Below are positions 26,120 through 37,072 of a stretch of DNA of 64,000 nucleotides, one piece after another. The notes beneath the pieces are model-generated. The model ran no database searches. It saw only the letters and a program-made list of their open reading frames with translations, and had not been told where the DNA came from. The first letter of the stretch is position 1. Each line of letters starts with the position of its first letter. Both the position numbers and the translations under genes were made by a program. Source of the DNA: Mesocentrotus franciscanus (lineage: Eukaryota > Echinodermata > Echinoidea > Camarodonta > Strongylocentrotidae); NCBI GenBank assembly GCA_037976565.1, contig CP137667.1:30804459-30868458 (forward strand). Direction: 5' to 3'.

Positions 26120-26624
26120 TTAATATGATTTAAACTGAAAATCAAGTTTCAAAATCTCAAATTATGTAGACATTCTGGGCTTTGTGCAAGGTGTAGTTAG
26201 TGAAGTGACATACATGTACCTATCCTTAATTCTATAAAGTACAATACGTTTAATAATTATATACGACCTACATGTAGTATGAAGCTATATATTTATATAG
26301 CTGGGCTTATTAGATTTTATTTTTAAATACGTTTATAATTAAATGGCCTATATGGGCAAGACCAGTTTTAAGCTACATGACACAGTACCGACGGTATAAA
26401 TTAATTTCTTAATCACACTGAGATAATTTCCTATAGGCTCGCATGTTGCAGGTCGCTCAACAAAATACAAAACACACCAGGTCCTTGAGTTGCTGGGTAA
26501 CTTGCCTACTGGAAGGCCATAATTAATTTGCAAGCACCAACCAAAGACAAGCCAGACTGGATTTCACCCTGACCACACGGGGGATGACCCACCTCCGTTG
26601 GCCCCACCCAACTAACAATTGGAC

Positions 26625-27115
26625 GTTTTCTGAACGTTCTAAAAAGGTTCCAATTTGGTTTTTTAAACGTTTTATGAAAACGTTTTAATAACGTTAATTT
26701 GTGGAAGGTTGAAAACGTTTTAAGAACGTTCCAAATGGACGTTTTTGAACGTTTTCTAAACGTTTTAGAACCAATAAAAACCTTTATAGATTTGCTTTTA
26801 AGAGCAAGGACCTGCAGAAAACCTGTCGGACGTTTGGGACGTTTTAAGAACGTTTTAAGAACGTTTTAAGAACCTTAAAACATCCAGAAAACCTTTTAAG
26901 AACGTCTAGAACGTCTTGGAAACGTTCTGAGAACGTTCAGAAAACATTTTAAAGAACGTTCAGAAAACCTTTAAGAACGCCTAGAATGTCCTGGAAACGT
27001 TCTAAGAACGTTCAGAAAACCTTTAAGAACGTCTAGAACGTTGTGGAAACGTTCTGAGAACGTTCAGAAAACCTTTTAAGAACGTTCAGAAAACATTTTA
27101 AGAACGTCCAACATA
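26625..27115. repeat. Left subterminal palindromic array of Tn2
   Basis: Dense repeats of GTTTTAAGAACGTT and AACGTTCTGAGAACGTTCAG alternate with CAGAAAACCTTTTAAG. AACGTT is itself a palindrome, so the array can fold locally and offers many symmetric binding sites. Confidence 0.88.
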
Positions 27116-27699
27116 TAGTGAATTTTTAATAAACGCTAGGTCACACATGTATTTGGTTTATTTTTATGAATTTATTATCAAACATATTTACAAAATATGT
27201 ACAAAGGCTTAGCAATACAGTACATCATGTATATTTGAAAAAGCTTTTAGGAAACTAGGGTTTATGCTATTATTGACATTTTTTTAATAGAATACCCGCT
27301 ATACTTAAAGGTAGCGTTGAGTATGAGTATTGGTATTTCCTGAAGTGCCCCTGAAAGAACATACAATTCTAATATTCAGAATAAATTGTTATTTGATCAA
27401 AATCGGTTCACAAACGGCTGAAATATCCATAAATATTTTTTATTCAAAAGATTAAAAATGCTTGAAGACTACTTTGGAGAAGAAACAAATCTGAATAGGT
27501 TTTTAAAAAGTAATTAATATCTATATTTAATTATCATTTTAACAAACATTAAATGCACAAAGTAACAGGTCATTTTGAATAATAACAGGGGTTTTACTTA
27601 GTCGTTTGTAATTATTACTTTGCACCGTGATAGTGCAGGTTTTGGTTTTAAAGTTAAGTTTGACCAATACTAAACTATCCCTTTAAAACTATAGATACC

Positions 27700-29065
27700 T
27701 AACACATGAACAATCTACAAATAATACACAATAATCTGATAGATGAGTTGAAGATGTCATTAACTGGCAAATATGAATACTCATATATTTACAGGTCTAT
27801 GTCTCTATGAATATACAAGGCAAGATAAAATGAATAGTGTCAAGAATTTGGCAGCACACATAGCAACTTTGGTAACACACTTACTAAAAGCAATTTGAGT
27901 TATTTACAGAACCTATAACTTGTCTTGCATTCTCCAAAAATGTTGGCAATTCATGCCAAAAAAATAAGTCTTGATCTTTGGTAAAACCAAATAGTGCATA
28001 GAATTATTTTGTGTACTAATTCAACAGAACCTTTTAAAAAAATGTAACAAATTATCATTAAATACATGTGAATACCGATTTAGCTATGTGCCTCCACCCA
28101 GGATTAGCTTCATCATCCGGTGCAAATTATAACTACTCCGGTATTCAAACGAGTACATGTATTGTATTTACTTTCTCACCAACATAGATCAACTTCTACA
28201 AGTGATAAAAATGTGCCTCATTTTAAGAAGTCACATTTCAACTGAAAGTACGGCCCAAAAAACAAAAACAAGAAAACTACACTCGTTTCAGCTCTACAAA
28301 TTGGCAACACTGATGACATCAACTTTGTACACAAAATTTCATATTTTCTAAATTTTCCTTAAAGTTACACATTTCCACAATTATTAATCACAGTATGTTC
28401 AGATGACGAATAGCTTTCTACACAACATACTTTGACTATGGGGGTTAGAAAATGTGAAATTGTGTGTACAAAGTGAATTGAGAGCTACTCAACTAACTCA
28501 AGATGTCATCAGCATTGCCAATTTGAATAGCCGAGAGTAATTTACTAGAAAATGTAAAAGAGTAGTTTCCTTATTTTTTCCTTACCAATTTTGCCCATTT
28601 CTTTTTTTAATTTTGTTAAAATTTATCTCCTTTGATTGAATAAGTGAAATTTTTAGGGTAGATTTCCCCCTTAAATCTGAGTAAAAATTGTCCTTTTGAT
28701 CGACCAAAGATTTAGTGGGCAGGTTGAGATTTGTGCTCTAAGTTTTCCCAGAAGCCTTGCATTGGACCTTGCATCTCCTTACTTCAACTATAAAATCAAC
28801 ACAAAACACATGAACAATCTACAAAAAGCTATTTACAATAAACTGATAGAAACGAGTTGAAGATATGAATTATTAACAGGCAAATATGAATACTCAAATT
28901 TAAGGGTCTATGAATACAGAAGACAAGGTTATATAAACAGTGTCGAGGTTTGGCAGCACACATATTGGTTTCAGCATCCTTACAAAAAGTAATATATTTA
29001 CAGACCTATACAACTTTGTCTTGAATTCTCAACAAGATATTGGCAATTCAATCCAAAAGATGCAC
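27700..29065. repeat. Diverged direct duplication within Tn2
   Basis: 27700-27970 and about 28806-29065 share AACACATGAACAATCTACAA, CAAATATGAATACTCA and a GGCAGCACACAT block in the same order. Between them (about 28260-28540) is an imperfect inverted repeat, with TGATGACATCAA...TTGTACACAAA on one side and its complement on the other. Confidence 0.75.
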
Positions 29066-29333
29066 CAACAAAACTGTTATGTAATGTAATGAAATTTTGA
29101 TCAGAAATCATGCTTACGTATGTTTTTCATCAAATACTAATTATCAGATTACAGCACGTGAATGGACGCTGATATTCGAAGTGGCCTGTTTCTCCCTTCT
29201 TTTAAAAGTGCTAAAGTCATTTTCAAAATATTTGCCTTACATAAATATGTCATGCGATTTAAAAATCAGCATAGTCATTTCCCCAGACTTAATGGTCGTT
29301 TTGTAAGGTCACAAATGATGAAGAAAACACCAC

Positions 29334-31319
29334 TCAATTCTCCATGGCAGAATCCTCTCCATCATCCAAAGCTTGCTCGGCGACAGCTTCCTCAATGACA
29401 GCGTCTTGTTTCTGCAATTTAGAGCAAGCACTGGTTCGGTAAACGGCTCCCTAAGGTCTTCCACATCAACGGCCACTCCCGATTTGGACAAAAGCAGTTT
29501 TTGTACCAACTGCATCAGCTGCTGCTGCCCTTCCTCCAGCCTCTGCAGCGTACACAGGAAATTGCCTGAGAAAAAAACAGACACAAAAAATGCATTATAA
29601 TAACAGTTGAAGTCATTAAAAACTCTGACAGCAAATGAATAGGATATTTTGGCGAGATATGTTTGATAGCTGTCCAATTTTGTCACTTCAGGAATATATC
29701 ACCCAGCTTCAAAGACAGCACCTGCGCAGCGCTTCCAACAAAGCATCACATACTGTAAGGATTTAAAAGCATCTCTTCTGTAAGAAAACTATACCCATGC
29801 CTTGTTGATAAAATAAATTACATGTATGCCGAAATAATCCGTCTCTCTTATCCAATCCAACAGTATTTTAGTGTAGCAACTTAGTAAAAATGGCAAATGT
29901 TGTTTGTAGTTTATACGCTCTACAGTAACTTCTGATGATAAAAACCCTCAGAAACATTCGTTTGTGAAATGCTATCTGAAAAAACTTACTTTCGAAGCCC
30001 GAGCCCTTGCTGGAGTTGTGGGTTGGGACGGGACGAGGATGACAAGGGCAAGGTGAATCTGATGGATGGCCTGCTGCCCTGATTACCGGAGCTGGTGGAT
30101 GGAACTGAAAAATGCGATGTGGACTTGGATTTCGCATTCAGTTTCGGCATTGGTATCTCTGCTGCCACAGCCTTAGTCGTTCCTCCGCGTACATGTAGTT
30201 CTCCTGGGTCCGATTCAAGATCTGTAAAACAGAGACACATTGCAGATGTTAAAAGGGATATCAAGACACGACAAGAATTCTCAAAAACTGAACAAGCTTT
30301 TGGATAATGTAAACTTCTTGTCCGAAATTTATGCCTAGATATTAAACATATTAATTTTCAGTTTTGCCGGAATGGTGCCACATCTATCAATCATCATTTT
30401 GCATGGCTGGGACACAAAGCAGGTCTAGCAATCCCAAATAAATTATCTTAGGTTTTCATCACCTGTTGGATTTTGAAGAGGAAGAATGCACTATTATTTA
30501 TTGTGCTGCATTAATCTGTGATAGTAGGTGTAAATTATAAGGGAATTGCAATAAATTATGATTTGAAGCTGAAAAATGTATGGATGTTTCTCTCCAGAAC
30601 CCTTGGAAAGTAGCTATTCAGTTCACCCATTGTGCATAATGGCATTTCAATAGATGGAATTCATTTTGCATACATTAGTTGTTGCTTTGTCAGGCAATCC
30701 TTGGGCAAGCTTCTTAGTTGTCAAGAGAAACTTATGTTCAACAAATATGCATATAATTTGAAAACAGTCTACAGGGCCCATATTCAGCACGCTTCAAAAA
30801 TCAGGGGTTTTCCTACGGGTGCATGGCAATAAGCATCAACTCAAAATTAATGCTTTTAAAAATTATCAAAGAGACAAAGTAATCAATGAAATAAACAATT
30901 GATAAATTATGAAAACAAACTATAACCACTGTGCGTAGAACATAAATCATGCATAACTTTAGGAAAAAACATAAATGTTTACGCTACTGGATGCCCATAG
31001 GAAAACCCACTGAAGTGTGCTAAGATAGCAGAGTTTCATGAATATGGGCCCAGGTCTATTCGTGGGATAAACAGAAAAGCTTGAGACTATTTAGTGAGAA
31101 CGAGAAATAAGATGTAAATTATACGTCTCTGGCCGAACCAAGCACTACTAACCATCAAGAGACAAATACTTACCAGCGTCACTTCCTGAATCACTTGATG
31201 AAGATTTGCTAAATCTCTGGGGAAGACGTCTCTTTCGCTTTGCACAGCATCATCTTCCGGTTCCAGGTTTGACGTGTCCTCTGCCTTCCTGGCGATGTTT
31301 TGCGCTTCCACATAGTTGC
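29334..31319 (-). pseudogene. Decayed multi-exon gene carried by Tn2 (DUF4806-like layout)
   Basis: Three exons with good splice sites: 31174-31319, 29990-30221 and 29334-29565. The first encodes NYVEAQNIARKAEDTSNLE and, after a frame change, KRKRRLPQRFSKSSSSDSG. The second is Ser/Pro-rich. The third opens with a coiled-coil-like FLCTLQRLEEGQQQLMQLVQ and, in a shifted frame, closes with EEAVAEQALDDGEDSAMEN and a stop. The order (acidic/SDL-like motif, basic KRKR stretch, low-complexity region, Gln-rich helix) recalls metazoan DUF4806 proteins. No single frame spans the three exons. At least two frameshifts, or one frameshift and a stop, are needed, so it looks broken or badly sequenced. Confidence 0.42.
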
Positions 31320-31528
31320 CTGTATGTAAAAATAAAACAAATAAATCCTTAAATTAATCTACGTTATTATTCCAATGTGTCATCTGAACTTTAAAAAAAA
31401 AAAAATTAAAGGGACGAAATTGAGAACAAGATATATAAAAACAATATCCATACAAAAAGGTGGTTAGGAGCTATGCCAATTGCCTAAAAACAAAGTTTTG
31501 TAACAAATGTCATGAAAACCTTACCTGT

Positions 31529-32366
31529 TGTCACACATAGCTGCATCGCTATCCTGGCTGTGTATTAAAACCTGTTTTATTGATCTCAACATTTCAAACA
31601 CCACTGTACAAAATTAAACTGATTTCACTCAAAATCGGTACTTTAGTGACAATTGATGACACCTAAATAGCAGTAAAATACAATTTTTCAACTCACCGAT
31701 GTTAGAAAGAATAATTTAAAAATTAAAATCGTGAGTCCACTGTCAAACTTGCTTACAGTTTTATTGGCATGATTGTGTGCATTTGTGTATTATAAGTCTA
31801 TTGACTATTCACGTGTGAAATTGCTGCCTATTAGCACATGGTACAGCGCTAGAGGTCCATACGCAGTATTGACTCTCTATGCTTTGCTGGAGTGACCTGT
31901 TGTAATAAGGGGTGGGATAATATGCAGTAATTGCTAACAGTGATACCGTTCTGACTGAGCAATGCGCACATACCCACTCCAGTAAAGCATAGAGAGTCAA
32001 TGCTAATGCGTATTGACCTCTAGCACTAGCACTGCACTACTTGTTAATAGGCAGCCTTCGCTCACATGCCGTCAATACACTCACAATACACAAATGCACA
32101 CAATCATGCCGATGCGGCTGTAACTGTAAGCAAAGTTTGACAGTAGACTTACAATTTGAATCTTTAAAATTTAAATTATTCTTTCTAACATCGGTAAGTT
32201 GAAAAAATTGTATTTTTACTGCTATTTAGGTGTCATCAATTGTCACTAAAGTACCGATTTTTAGTGAAATCGGTTGAGTTTTGTACAGTGGTGTTTGAAA
32301 TGTTGAGTATCAATAGCACAGCTTTTTACACAGCCAGGAAAGTAATGCAGCTAGCTATGTGTGCAC
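31529..32366. repeat. Imperfect 840-bp palindrome in Tn2
   Basis: Arms of roughly 400 bp around a centre near 31947: the left arm begins TCACACATAGCTGCAT and the right arm ends in its complement. Internal paired tracts include CGGTACTTTAGTGACAATTG and ACTCTCTATGCTTTGCTGGA. The arms differ by small indels. It lies just upstream of the Tn2 gene's first visible exon and could be a nested foldback element or a promoter-associated palindrome. Confidence 0.85.
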
Positions 32367-33944
32367 TAGACAGAAATAACCGTCTGGTATGGGTCATTCT
32401 TTAATAAAACTGACATTTGTTGACATTCCCCATACACAGACGGTAACCAATACGGCTCGCAACGGGGGGAGAGATTGAGCCGATTGTGCAGCACTTGTTA
32501 CCCGAAACTTTCTCCCACGATTTTCCTTATTTAGATCTAATTTTCTGATTTATAAATCAGATACAAAAATACTATGTCTATTTTTCTCCTATGTACAGTT
32601 ATCAATTTTTAATGAATTATTTCTAAATGCAAAATTTACGGACTTACGTATATGAATTATCCAATTTTTATCTCAGAACCAAGGAAACGGTACGTTCATG
32701 CATTCGAACTGGTAATCTATGACATGACCCGCCCGATATATTTCGGGTCAACCGACCAAAACAAGCCCAATGGCCAATCAGAGCACGTGTTTGATATTGG
32801 GCTTATGAATATTCAAACATCACCGGCTCAAGCCGGGCTGACTCATACGTAGCTATTGGACGTTCGAAAAGAAAAATGAATATTCATCAACTTAAACCAA
32901 GATGGCTGACAACAAATCTTGTTGACTACAAGACTTTCTCGGATTAATCATTAATATAGGATCTAAATGAGCAAGCTATCGTAAGTCAAAGTAGATATTT
33001 CTGTGTTATTTTCATCTTAATTAATATTCAGTGTAATATTGCAGCCAAAGTGGATATATGAAGACGTAAAGAGTGAAAAATCTCGTTGCATATCTCATTC
33101 ATCGCGGTCCGGCCGAACCGAACCATTCGTTCCGCACACTACTGCATACGCCGTACTTCAGTCTATGTATAGAGGCGGTCAGAGGAGCCAGATGCAATCT
33201 CAGCGGAACAACCGTCGATATCAGAGACTGAAGCTTTCGGTCTATGTGTGCACATACCCAATTACCAGTCAATGACAATGTCAACGGTCACGCGCCTGCA
33301 AATAATCAATATTTTACTTCATTTTACATGCCTCAAAATCACTCTCACAAAGCTTAAATTCCTAACAGATATCAAAATGATAAAATAACGCTTACCTCGG
33401 TGTCGCAGTCTAACAGATCAAGCAGATTATTTGAAATCTCGAACGAAGTCAGCATGCAGTCAATTCGTCAGTTCAAAACACGCGGCAATCGTAATATAAT
33501 AACAGATATGCTCTGGAGCTCGAGCGAGCGCGCCGCGCCGGGGGCCGGGTACGATTATATACGGTGCGTGCGCAGTTGAGCCATAGAGATCTAGTTGAGC
33601 CCCATCCCCACCATGTACGTACGCACTTTTTATACACGTGGTTGAATGGAGCATATCAGTGCATGGCGTAGCGCGGTCGGACTGATTGGGCGGGGGGGGG
33701 GGTGGGAGGGCACAAACATTATTTGAGGGGCTCCTTATGTATTCTTTTTTCTTCAAATAATGTCACCTTATGTTTTCTTTTATTTTTAAAAAAATTATTG
33801 GGGCACATGCCCCATCGCTACACCACAGGAGCATGTGCATCAGTTTGACGTACCTCCCCCCTCTCTGCGTATGCATGTGGCCCAATTAATTTCGCCAACT
33901 GGTATTTTTAAAGAAATATTATCTTGGACATAATAAAAATACGT

Positions 33945-34200
33945 CTGAATAAAACGTTTACAGGACCTATATAGGACGTTTAATTTGTAACGTCAAAAAC
34001 GTTTTCTGAACGTCTTCAAAAGACTTAGCTCTGCAGCAAATGTAAGGTCCCAACGTAGACGTTATATAAACGTTTTTAAACGTTTAATAAGGACGAAGAC
34101 GTACGGTACCTGATAAAAACGTACTGTAAACGTTCTGAAAAGGACGAAGACGTACGGAACCTGATAAGAACGTTCTGTAAACGTTCTGAAAACGTTTTGT
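33945..34200. repeat. Right subterminal palindromic array of Tn2
   Basis: This array contains AAACGTTTTTAAACGTTT and GTAAACGTTCTGAAAACG repeats plus two GGACGAAGACGTACGG units. It shares the AACGTT core with the left array in inverted sense. Confidence 0.85.
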
Positions 34201-34639
34201 GTTTGCTGGGCAGTGCCCACCTGTGAAGTTAGCTGCATTATAATTTCTCTCTTTTGGTTCATTAATTAATTTATTTATTTATTTACAGTATTATTTATCA
34301 AAAGAAGAAGAAAAATGCTATCATTATAGGCCCTGCACTGCAAACAAGGCATATACACTGTACATGTACACTGTATGCTATTTACAAAACATATTTGATG
34401 AATAAGAATCACACACATGAAATAACCTAAGAAACAGTTTGTGAATACCAAGGTAATGACATAAGACACTAATAATCATGAATACGAATTCGCAACGTGT
34501 ACATGCATGTATATCTGCTTACATGTATATGGCTAGTAAATGATTTCAATAATCATCGTGGTACAGACGGTACAAATTCATTTCTTAATTACACTGAAAT
34601 AATTTCATAGGCTCGCATGTTGCAGATCGCTCAACAAAA

Positions 34640-35035
34640 TACAAAACACCTAAGTAATAGTCTGATTTTCAGACCCCTTCACCGAATAGGCATATACGTT
34701 TTGTGCTGCACAAAGATTCAATCAGTTTAATTTTGGCCATTACAAGTAGTGAGTTATTGATGTATAAACAATTGCTCATGTACCTGTTAGCGCTCATTTT
34801 ATGTACATGTACTGTACGTACACTGTATGTTAATATTATCAAAGAAAAAAAGTCTGGCAGTGAAGTCTAGCAATTAAGTAAACGGTTTTCCTTGCATATA
34901 ATTTGAATACTAGGACACTGCTACGTTTAAATTTAACAGATATAGGACATACATGTACATGACATATATTCATAATTCCTGCAAAGTTTTACAGAATTTG
35001 ATGTTGGCTGAAAAGGGAAATAGTAGGCCTACATT
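34640..35035. mobile_element. Degenerate TTAA MITE fragment
   Basis: It keeps the family's internal blocks (CAGACCCC, TTTTGTGCTGCACAAAG, TTGATGT and AGTGAAGTCTAGC) and a decayed right end (CTGAAAAGGGAAATAGTA). The left terminus is lost. The inverted partner is at about 44220-44615. Confidence 0.55.
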
Positions 35036-35254
35036 ATATCTTAATAATCCATGATTTACGTACAACCTTTGGTACAAAGTACTTCGCTAGTGTGTGCTTT
35101 CGGGTGTCCTTCTTATTTTCAGAAATAACAGAGATATTGCTCACAGAAGTTTTGAGAAGGCATCTCCCATTGAATACATGCAAAATGTGAAGAATTGACA
35201 TGCCTCTATCGATCCGTTAATCGCAATTTTTGAGCATGATGCCTTAATTATTAA

Positions 35255-35609
35255 AGATAAAGACCAGTTCTGGTCATGCGATTGCATTGTGAAAGAAACG
35301 TTGTGGAATCAATCAGAAAAGGTTGATCATCTAGCATATAAGTATTGGTGTGTACTGCAAGGTTCATTTGGCCCAGTCTTGGTAAAGTTACAGCACTGCA
35401 CAGAAAGATGTATATGGGACTACGCGACACGTGCGCGATATCTATTTGGTCCCAATAGATATAATAATTAACCAAATATATAGTAGGCGGTTTCCCGGCA
35501 AAATTTTTATGATCACGTATTAGTCAAAAAATATTCTTTCACATGATTGGTAATGAGAGCTTCCATTTCATTTTTTGAGAGGGGGCGTTTCTAAAACTGG
35601 TCTTTACCT
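35255..35609. mobile_element. 355-bp TTAA MITE, second family
   Basis: TTAA at 35251-35254 and 35610-35613. Termini AGATAAAGACCAGTTCTGG and ACTGGTCTTTACCT are inverted repeats. It contains the near-palindrome TATCTATTTGGTCCCAATAG. The contig 3 partner is at about 43645-43998. Confidence 0.78.
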
Positions 35610-36306
35610 TTAAGTCTTTCTTTACTTTTATGTTATGGTTGATGAAAAAACTGCGTAATTTTTGTATGAAATGTTACTTATTATATTCCTTCTACTGTAC
35701 TAACCCTCTAGCATGCACAAAATTTCTTTGACTGCGTCACTGGTCAACACCTTGTAACAGTAAATTCTCCCAACCGTTTTCACATGAAAATAAGTATAAG
35801 ACAGGATTTTTTTTTTATCTTTCAACACTTAAATGTCTGGAATGATATATAGAGCCAATTCATAGCTTTGTTACGATTTACATTCACCTAAAATGTAATT
35901 ATATGTACATGTACATGTACAGGTGTATGTTATTACCAAAGAAGAAAAAAGCCAGTCAATGCAGTCACTCAATAGTGTCTGACAGTGAAGTCTAGCAAGT
36001 ATTACAGGTTTCCCTGCATTTAATTTAAATATTAGGACACTGCTATTGTTTAAATTTCACAGATAGGACATACATGACATATTCATAATTCCTGCAAAGT
36101 TCTACAGAATTTGATGTTGGCTGCAAAAGGGACATGGTATCTTTATTACAATTTAATGGGCTGTAAAGAGTACATGAGCATTTGTCTACATCAATAACCC
36201 ACTTCTTATAATGGTCAAAATTAAACTTATTGAATCTGAGCTATAAAGGGTACATGAGCATTTGTCTACATCAATAGCCCACTCCTTGTAATGGCCAAAA
36301 TCACTG

Positions 36307-36806
36307 NNNNNNNNNNNNNNNNNNNNNNNNNNNNNNNNNNNNNNNNNNNNNNNNNNNNNNNNNNNNNNNNNNNNNNNNNNNNNNNNNNNNNNNNNNNNNN
36401 NNNNNNNNNNNNNNNNNNNNNNNNNNNNNNNNNNNNNNNNNNNNNNNNNNNNNNNNNNNNNNNNNNNNNNNNNNNNNNNNNNNNNNNNNNNNNNNNNNNN
36501 NNNNNNNNNNNNNNNNNNNNNNNNNNNNNNNNNNNNNNNNNNNNNNNNNNNNNNNNNNNNNNNNNNNNNNNNNNNNNNNNNNNNNNNNNNNNNNNNNNNN
36601 NNNNNNNNNNNNNNNNNNNNNNNNNNNNNNNNNNNNNNNNNNNNNNNNNNNNNNNNNNNNNNNNNNNNNNNNNNNNNNNNNNNNNNNNNNNNNNNNNNNN
36701 NNNNNNNNNNNNNNNNNNNNNNNNNNNNNNNNNNNNNNNNNNNNNNNNNNNNNNNNNNNNNNNNNNNNNNNNNNNNNNNNNNNNNNNNNNNNNNNNNNNN
36801 NNNNNN
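36307..36806. other. Assembly gap of 500 N
   Basis: Exactly 500 N, again a placeholder. On its left is intron 1 repeat sequence matching contig 3 at about 42951. On its right is exon 1 of the complete gene. Confidence 0.98.
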
Positions 36807-36823
36807 GCCTTCGCTCCGTCGAG

Positions 36824-37072
36824 ATGGCTACGAAGAAGACGACGAGTACGAGTGCACTGTGGTCGCTGTACGGTACGCAGAGCCAGCCGAGTTCAACTTC
36901 AAGCGAGAGTGACCATGACCTCAGCGAGGAGTACACGGTGGTCAGAGACGCCGAACTAGGAGTCAACGCTCTCTTTCTCAGAGTCGGGAGAGAGCCGGCA
37001 CGATCGAAGAGGACTGGGGAGGTGTATGACAAGCCTGTTGTTGGCGTCCGGCGCAACAAAGACAAGATGGAG
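36824..37072 (+). CDS. Exon 1 (N-terminal 83 residues)
   Basis: An ATG at 36824 lies 17 bases after the N gap and opens 83 codons ending exactly at a GTCAGT donor (37073). The end is phase 0, which fits exon 2, so the protein reads ...RRNKDKME then ITLENGKK.... The residues are Ser/Thr-rich, then charged, with no signal peptide or membrane segment. The two other forward frames close inside the exon or just before its donor. The promoter and 5' UTR are in the gap. This exon has no counterpart in contig 2, whose sequence ends inside intron 1. Confidence 0.6.

Larger units (their letters stand above)
26607..34210. mobile_element. Tn2: 7.6-kb transposon-like insertion, polymorphic between the two copies
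   Basis: The left end is CCCAACTAACAATTGGACG and the right end, inverted, is CCCAGCAAACACAAAACG, inside a CA duplication (26605-26606 and 34211-34212). Contig 3 has the empty site at 45026-45027. The subterminal regions (26625-27115 and 33950-34200) are arrays of AACGTTCT/AGAACGTT. Inside are a decayed minus-strand gene (29334-31319), a diverged direct duplication and an 840-bp palindrome. Its ends resemble Tn1's (CCCAG/A, then AACA), so both probably belong to one superfamily. Confidence 0.8.
5300..36306. repeat. Left arm of a long inverted duplication (contig 2)
   Basis: Contig 2 reads as the reverse complement of contig 3 from about 60126 down to 42951, apart from two insertions (18114-24515 and 26607-34210) and scattered small indels. 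Examples of paired landmarks: 7052 with 58183, 12982 with 52240, 17727 with 47504 and 35251 with 44002. Confidence 0.93.
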
